Assembly (NCBI GenBank): GCA_036804505.1 | Contig: DAIRSI010000002.1 | Location: 1-64,000 of the forward strand | Reading direction: 5' to 3' | DNA: 64,000 nucleotides | Source: Phocaeicola_A sp036804505 | Lineage (GTDB): Bacteria > Bacteroidota > Bacteroidia > Bacteroidales > Bacteroidaceae | Shown here: in pieces, positions 60,098 through 64,000 of the stretch | Position numbering within the stretch: the stretch's first letter is position 1 | Layout of the letters: every line of letters starts with the position of its first letter | The notes under the pieces: generated by a model | What the model was told of the DNA's origin: nothing | The model's database searches: none | What the model saw: only the letters and a program-made list of their open reading frames with translations | Made by a program: the position numbers and the translations under genes

Positions 60098-60478
60098 TCA
60101 GAAAGGAAGATCATCGGCCGAATTGCCGGCATTGAGATCAACCGGAGGAGCCGGAGGAAATGGCGCAGCTACTTCAGGAGCAGCAACAGCCGCCTCAGCC
60201 TGTGGAGCCGCATCGCCTCGTTCCACCTTCCATGCACGGATATCATTGAACCAGCGCCCGTTATACTCATGGCAGTCTATATCGAAAGAAACGGTAAGTT
60301 CCTCACCTGCCTGAATGTTGAACTGATCTATTTTATCCCCCCAAAGATTGAAACTCATCTTTTTAGGGTATTGTTCGTGCGTCTCGATGACATAATCTTG
60401 TTTCTTCCACTCGCTTCCGTTGCGCCCCATGCCCTTAGCCAAAGGGAGTACGGCAATGATTTTTCCAGATATTTCCAT
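60098..60478 (-). CDS. DUF3127 protein with SSB-like acidic tail
   Basis: 126 residues. The N-terminal part (about 1-85; MEISGKIIAVLPLAKGMG, SEWKKQDYVIETHEQYPKKMSF, SFDIDCHEYNGRWFNDIRAWKVER) matches DUF3127, which has the look of an OB-fold. A Pro/Ala-rich linker follows and the protein ends NSADDLPF. That ending copies the C-terminal tip of single-stranded-DNA binding proteins (DDxPF), which recruits repair and replication factors. It lies next to dnaN, transcribed away from it. A DNA-metabolism role is inferred. Confidence 0.85.
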   Translation of the reverse strand: MEISGKIIAVLPLAKGMGRNGSEWKKQDYVIETHEQYPKKMSFNLWGDKIDQFNIQAGEELTVSFDIDCHEYNGRWFNDIRAWKVERGDAAPQAEAAVAAPEVAAPFPPAPPVDLNAGNSADDLPF

Positions 60479-60565
60479 TCGTTAAATTTTAAATTGTGTT
60501 GCGAAAATACACTTTTAATGAATACAAGGCTAATTTTTCGACCGTTTTTTGTGATATTACCTAAT

Positions 60566-60581
60566 TATTTTTGTATTTTTG
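60566..60581 (+). promoter_or_regulatory. Overlapping -7 boxes of dnaN
   Basis: TATTTTTGTATTTTTG contains two consecutive copies of the -7 consensus TAnnTTTG, 41-48 nt before the dnaN start. A TTTG at 60548-60551 could be the -33 element for the second one with a 22-nt spacer. Confidence 0.6.
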
Positions 60582-60621
60582 TACCAATATAATTGATTAT
60601 AAATAATAAACCATAAATACC

Positions 60622-61749
60622 ATGAAGTTCAATATTTCGAGTAGTGCACTATCCGGCCGTCTTCAGGCTATCAGTCGCGTGATAAACTCCAAAAACACGC
60701 TTCCCATTTTAGACTGTTTTTTGTTTGACATCAAAGAAAATGTCTTGTCAATTACGGCGTCGGACAACGAAACGACCATGATTACCACAGTAGAAGTTAC
60801 TGAGGCTAGTGAAAACGGAAGTTTTGCAATCGCATCCAAAAACGTTCTGGATGCCATTAAAGAAATCTCGGAACAACCGTTGACTTTTGATGTGAATCTC
60901 CAGACTCTGGAAATCACAATTTCCTATCAGAACGGAAAATGCAGCGTCATCGGACAGAATGCCGAAGAATATCCGAAATATGCCGAACTGGACAACGATA
61001 AGAAGGTTCATTTCAGCCTCGGTGCAGACGTTCTTCTGAACGGAATCACAAGAACCGTATTCGCTACGGCCGATGACGAGCTTCGCCCCGTCATGAACGG
61101 TATTTACTTTGACATAGCACCCGATGACCTCACCATGGTGGCTTCTGACGGTCACAAACTGGTACGCAACAGGAATCTGGCAACAAAGAACACCGAAAAG
61201 GCCGCTTTCATTCTTCCAAAGAAACCGGCCGGACTGCTGAAGAACATTCTGGGCAAGGAACAAGGCGATGTGAATGTGGATTTTGACGACCGCTATGCCT
61301 GCGTCACCATGAGCAACTACCGCATGATGTGCCGCCTCATAGAAGGCCGGTACCCCAACTACAATGCCGTGATTCCTCAGAACAACCCCTACCGCGCCAC
61401 GATAGACCGCGTAGGATTCCTGAGCGCATTGCGCCGCGTGTCCGTATTCTCGTCAGCAAGCAGCAGCTTGATAAAAGTCCGTCTGCTCAGCAACGAAGTG
61501 ATTGTATCCGCACAGGACATCGATTTCTCCACCAGTGCCGAAGAAAAACTGGCTTGCAGCTACGAAGGCGAACCCATGAGCATCGGATTCAAGGCTACAT
61601 TCCTCATCGACATACTGAACAATCTGGCAGGACAGGACGTGATTCTGGAACTTGCCGACCCGTCACGCGCCGGAGTGATTGTACCTGCTGAACAACCTGA
61701 AAACGAAGACATCCTGATGCTGCTGATGCCTATGATGCTGAATGATTAA
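60622..61749 (+). CDS. dnaN: DNA polymerase III beta sliding clamp
   Basis: 375-residue processivity clamp, a ring-forming dimer around DNA. Three repeated clamp domains are seen (start MKFNISSSALSGRLQAISRVI; middle ITRTVFATADDELRPVMNGIY; end ALRRVSVFSSASSSLIKVRL). The hydrophobic client pocket and the C-terminal VIVPAEQPENEDILMLLMPM are typical. Full length. Followed 15 nt later by the exonuclease gene, with coaBC and recN behind it in what looks like one transcript. Confidence 0.98.
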   Translation: MKFNISSSALSGRLQAISRVINSKNTLPILDCFLFDIKENVLSITASDNETTMITTVEVTEASENGSFAIASKNVLDAIKEISEQPLTFDVNLQTLEITISYQNGKCSVIGQNAEEYPKYAELDNDKKVHFSLGADVLLNGITRTVFATADDELRPVMNGIYFDIAPDDLTMVASDGHKLVRNRNLATKNTEKAAFILPKKPAGLLKNILGKEQGDVNVDFDDRYACVTMSNYRMMCRLIEGRYPNYNAVIPQNNPYRATIDRVGFLSALRRVSVFSSASSSLIKVRLLSNEVIVSAQDIDFSTSAEEKLACSYEGEPMSIGFKATFLIDILNNLAGQDVILELADPSRAGVIVPAEQPENEDILMLLMPMMLND

Positions 61750-61764
61750 TATTTAAAACCAAAA

Positions 61765-62535
61765 ATGAAATTAAATTTGAAGAATCCCATCGTTTTCTTT
61801 GACTTGGAAACCACGGGAACTAACATAAATTCAGACCGTATCGTTGAAATATGCTATCTGAAAATTTATACTAACGGAAACGAAGAAGCGAAGACCTACC
61901 GCGTCAATCCCGAAATGCACATTCCGGAAGCATCCACCGAAATACACGGAATATCGGATAAGGACGTGAAAGACTGCCCCACCTTCAAGCAACTGGCACA
62001 GAACATTGCCTATGACATAGAAGGCTGTGACATTGCCGGCTTCAATTCCAACCGATTCGATGTACCGGTGCTTGCCGAAGAGTTTCTTCGCGCAGGTGTG
62101 AACATCGACTTTTCAAAGCGCAAGTTCATCGACGTGCAGGTCATCTATCACAAGCTGGAACAGCGGACCCTGTCGGCCGCCTACAAATTCTATTGCAACA
62201 AGAATCTGGAGGATGCCCACTCGGCAGAAGGCGACACACGCGCCACCTACGAAGTGCTCAAGGCACAGCTCGACAAATATCCTGACGCTTTGCAGAACGA
62301 TGTGGATTTCCTGTCCAACTATTCAAGCTTCACGAAGAATGTGGACTTTGCCGGCCGAATCATCTACAACGAAAACAATGTGGAAGTATTCAATTTCGGC
62401 AAATACAAAGGCATCCCTGTTCGGGACGTACTCAGAAGAGACCCCGGTTACTACAGCTGGATACTGCAGGGCGATTTTACTCTGAATACCAAACAAATGC
62501 TGACAAAGATTCGTCTTAGTGAAGCAGGAGCCTGA
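61765..62535 (+). CDS. DnaQ-like 3'-5' exonuclease
   Basis: 256-residue DEDDh exonuclease. Exo I is VFFDLETTGTN (Asp and Glu), Exo II AGFNSNRFDVPVL and Exo III HSAEGDTRATYEVL (His and Asp). A C-terminal extension (FNFGKYKGIPVRDVLRRDPGYYSWIL) is the small domain seen in exodeoxyribonuclease X-like proteins. Located between dnaN and coaBC. It could act as a proofreading subunit or as a separate repair nuclease; the placement beside the clamp gene fits either. Confidence 0.93.
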   Translation: MKLNLKNPIVFFDLETTGTNINSDRIVEICYLKIYTNGNEEAKTYRVNPEMHIPEASTEIHGISDKDVKDCPTFKQLAQNIAYDIEGCDIAGFNSNRFDVPVLAEEFLRAGVNIDFSKRKFIDVQVIYHKLEQRTLSAAYKFYCNKNLEDAHSAEGDTRATYEVLKAQLDKYPDALQNDVDFLSNYSSFTKNVDFAGRIIYNENNVEVFNFGKYKGIPVRDVLRRDPGYYSWILQGDFTLNTKQMLTKIRLSEAGA

Positions 62536-62537
62536 AT

Positions 62538-63743
62538 ATGAATATACTCAAAGGGAAAAAAATTGTTCTAGGCATCACCGGCAGCATAGCCGCTTACAAG
62601 GCATGCAGCCTCATTCGCGGATTCATCAGAAAGGGAGCAGAAGTGCAAGTGGTGATTACGGAGGCGGGAAAGGAATTCATTACCCCGCTCACGCTGTCGA
62701 CCCTGACGCACAAGCCCGTCATCAGCGAATTCTTTGACCGTCGCGACGGAAGCTGGCACAGCCATGTGGATTTGGGTCTCTGGGCCGACCTCATGCTGAT
62801 AGCTCCGGCCACCGCTTCCACCTTAGGAAAAATGGCCAACGGAATAGCCGACAACATGCTCATCACTACCTACCTTTCCATGAAAGCACCTGTGTTCATA
62901 GCCCCGGCCATGGACCTGGATATGTTTGCCCATCCTTCCACACAGAAGAATCTGGACACACTGCGCTCCTTCGGGAACTTCATCATAGAACCCGGTACAG
63001 GTGAACTCGCCAGTCGGCTGGAAGGCAAAGGACGGATGGAAGAACCCGAAAATATCCTCCTGCAGATTGAAGAGTATTTCTTCTCCATAGAACAAACGGA
63101 ACTGAAAGGAAAACATATCCTCATCACCGCCGGACCTACCTACGAGAAGATTGACCCGGTGCGTTTCATCGGCAATTATTCTTCAGGAAAAATGGGTTTC
63201 GCACTGGCAGAAGAATGTGCAGAGAGGGGTGCAAAGGTCACACTCATTACCGGGCCCGTACAGCAGAAAGCAGTTCATCCCAACATACGCCGCGTCGATG
63301 TGGAAAGCGCCGGACAGATGTTCGACTCCGCCATGGAGAACTTCCCCGAAGCCGATGCCGCCATACTCTGTGCAGCCGTGGCAGACTTCACACCCGCACA
63401 GACCTCGGACAGCAAAATAAAACGCAAAGGTGAAATGACCATCACTCTGGAGCCCACTCATGACATTGCTGCCGAACTAGGAAAAAGAAAAACAGACAAG
63501 CAGAAGCTGGTGGGATTTGCTCTGGAAACAGACAACGAAGAAACCAATGCACAAGGCAAACTGAAATCCAAGAATCTGGATTTCATCGTGCTGAATTCCC
63601 TGCAAGACAAAGGGGCCGGATTCCAATACGACACGAACAAGATAACCATCATCTCCGACGAAGGAGAATCGGCTTATCCGCTCAAATCCAAGGCTGATGT
63701 TGCAAAAGACATCATCGACCGCCTATGTAACATAATGAAATAA
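62538..63743 (+). CDS. coaBC: Coenzyme A biosynthesis bifunctional protein CoaBC
   Basis: 401-residue fusion of phosphopantothenoylcysteine decarboxylase (CoaC) and phosphopantothenate-cysteine ligase (CoaB). CoaC part: GITGSIAAYKACSLIRGF, the catalytic His in SWHSHVDLG, APATASTLGKMANGIADN and PAMDLDMF. CoaB part starts at about residue 190: ILITAGPTYEKIDPVRFIGNYSSGKMG, AVADFTP and GFALETD; the Lys pair in KIKRK is also present. Full length. It lies 2 nt after the exonuclease gene and 5 nt before recN. Confidence 0.97.
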   Translation: MNILKGKKIVLGITGSIAAYKACSLIRGFIRKGAEVQVVITEAGKEFITPLTLSTLTHKPVISEFFDRRDGSWHSHVDLGLWADLMLIAPATASTLGKMANGIADNMLITTYLSMKAPVFIAPAMDLDMFAHPSTQKNLDTLRSFGNFIIEPGTGELASRLEGKGRMEEPENILLQIEEYFFSIEQTELKGKHILITAGPTYEKIDPVRFIGNYSSGKMGFALAEECAERGAKVTLITGPVQQKAVHPNIRRVDVESAGQMFDSAMENFPEADAAILCAAVADFTPAQTSDSKIKRKGEMTITLEPTHDIAAELGKRKTDKQKLVGFALETDNEETNAQGKLKSKNLDFIVLNSLQDKGAGFQYDTNKITIISDEGESAYPLKSKADVAKDIIDRLCNIMK

Positions 63744-63748
63744 AGAAT

Positions 63749-64000
63749 ATGCTTCGGACACTTACCATACAGAATTATGCCCTGATTGACAAGCTCGACA
63801 TCTCGTTCGAGAAGGGATTCACTACTATAACGGGTGAAACCGGTGCCGGAAAATCCATTATGCTGGGAGCCATTGGTCTGCTTCTGGGACAACGGGCCGA
63901 CATCCGCTCCATCAAAGCCGGAGCCAGCCGCTGCACCGTGGAAGCGACATTCGAAACTGCTTCTTACAACCTGCAAGACTTTTTCCGGGAAAATAATCTG
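63749..64000 (+). CDS. recN: DNA repair protein RecN (N-terminal part)
   Basis: 84 residues to the window edge: MLRTLTIQNYALIDKLDISF, then the Walker A GETGAGKSIM and LGLLLGQRADIRS-type region (AIGLLLGQRADIRSIKAG). This is the opening of RecN, an SMC-like ATPase for double-strand break repair. The rest lies beyond the window. Start ATG 5 nt after the coaBC stop. Confidence 0.95.
   Translation, partial: MLRTLTIQNYALIDKLDISFEKGFTTITGETGAGKSIMLGAIGLLLGQRADIRSIKAGASRCTVEATFETASYNLQDFFRENNL

Noticed and set aside
1..64000. CRISPR array or intact insertion sequence or prophage
   Set aside because: No regularly spaced repeat array, transposase or integrase frame was found on either strand. The repeats at 40.4-40.6 kb are too few and too unevenly spaced.

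Overview
The window looks like a chromosome segment of a gut Bacteroidaceae species (Bacteroides or Phocaeicola). Three things support this: a SusC/SusD pair with glycoside hydrolases; many promoters of the Bacteroides type (TTTG, about 19-21 nt, TAnnTTTG) instead of the E. coli type; and a Rho factor with a very long disordered insert. The gene order dnaN - exonuclease - coaBC - recN at the right end also fits. I cannot name the species from sequence alone.

Layout. 1-1.7 kb: an exported flavodoxin and an outer-membrane barrel protein. 1.7-16.2 kb: a carbohydrate-enzyme block with GH31 alpha-xylosidase, two tandem paralogous exported esterases, GH2 beta-mannosidase, DJ-1 protein plus GH3, GH9 endoglucanase and a third esterase, transcribed from several separate promoters and lacking its own SusCD pair. 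16.3-20.6 kb: CutC, a three-gene polyol/sugar dehydrogenase operon and a rubrerythrin lipoprotein. 20.7-26.6 kb: a heavy-metal-type RND efflux operon headed by a small His-rich membrane protein. 26.7-29.6 kb: recR, a membrane protein, an acetyltransferase, two tandem tRNA-Asp genes and an exported CMD-cupin protein. 29.7-39.9 kb: a polysaccharide utilization locus (SusC, SusD, GH5, GH3) followed by a membrane-bound DUF6377 regulator. 40-42.5 kb: a decayed N-acetylmuramoyl-alanine amidase, a repeat-rich gene-free stretch and a large secreted protein of unknown function. 42.6-54 kb: mainly housekeeping genes (clostripain-type peptidase, sodium/solute symporter, engB, ABC-F ATPase, DUF3805 protein, transglutaminase-like protein, rho, SGNH hydrolase, AraC regulator).

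54.1-60.1 kb is the most unusual part. It is an AT-rich, visibly decaying accessory island with a Vat-type acyltransferase, a CatA-like acetyltransferase, an FMN reductase, a Cys-rich DUF3795 protein, membrane proteins and an AraC-GyrI regulator. It also holds deleted and frameshifted second copies of the acyltransferase gene and of the regulator gene, the latter with its upstream element, and two further broken acetyltransferase genes. A candidate micro-ORF pair, including an 18-residue hydrophobic peptide, lies at its left edge. The theme is acetylation and redox chemistry of small molecules under one ligand-sensing regulator.

60.1-64 kb is core DNA metabolism: a DUF3127 protein with an SSB-like acidic tail, dnaN, a DnaQ-like exonuclease, coaBC and the start of recN. 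The GH31/GH9/GH3/GH2/esterase block and the SusCD-GH5-GH3 locus probably work on a related plant beta-glucan or hemicellulose (xyloglucan- or glucomannan-like), but the substrate is inferred from family composition only.
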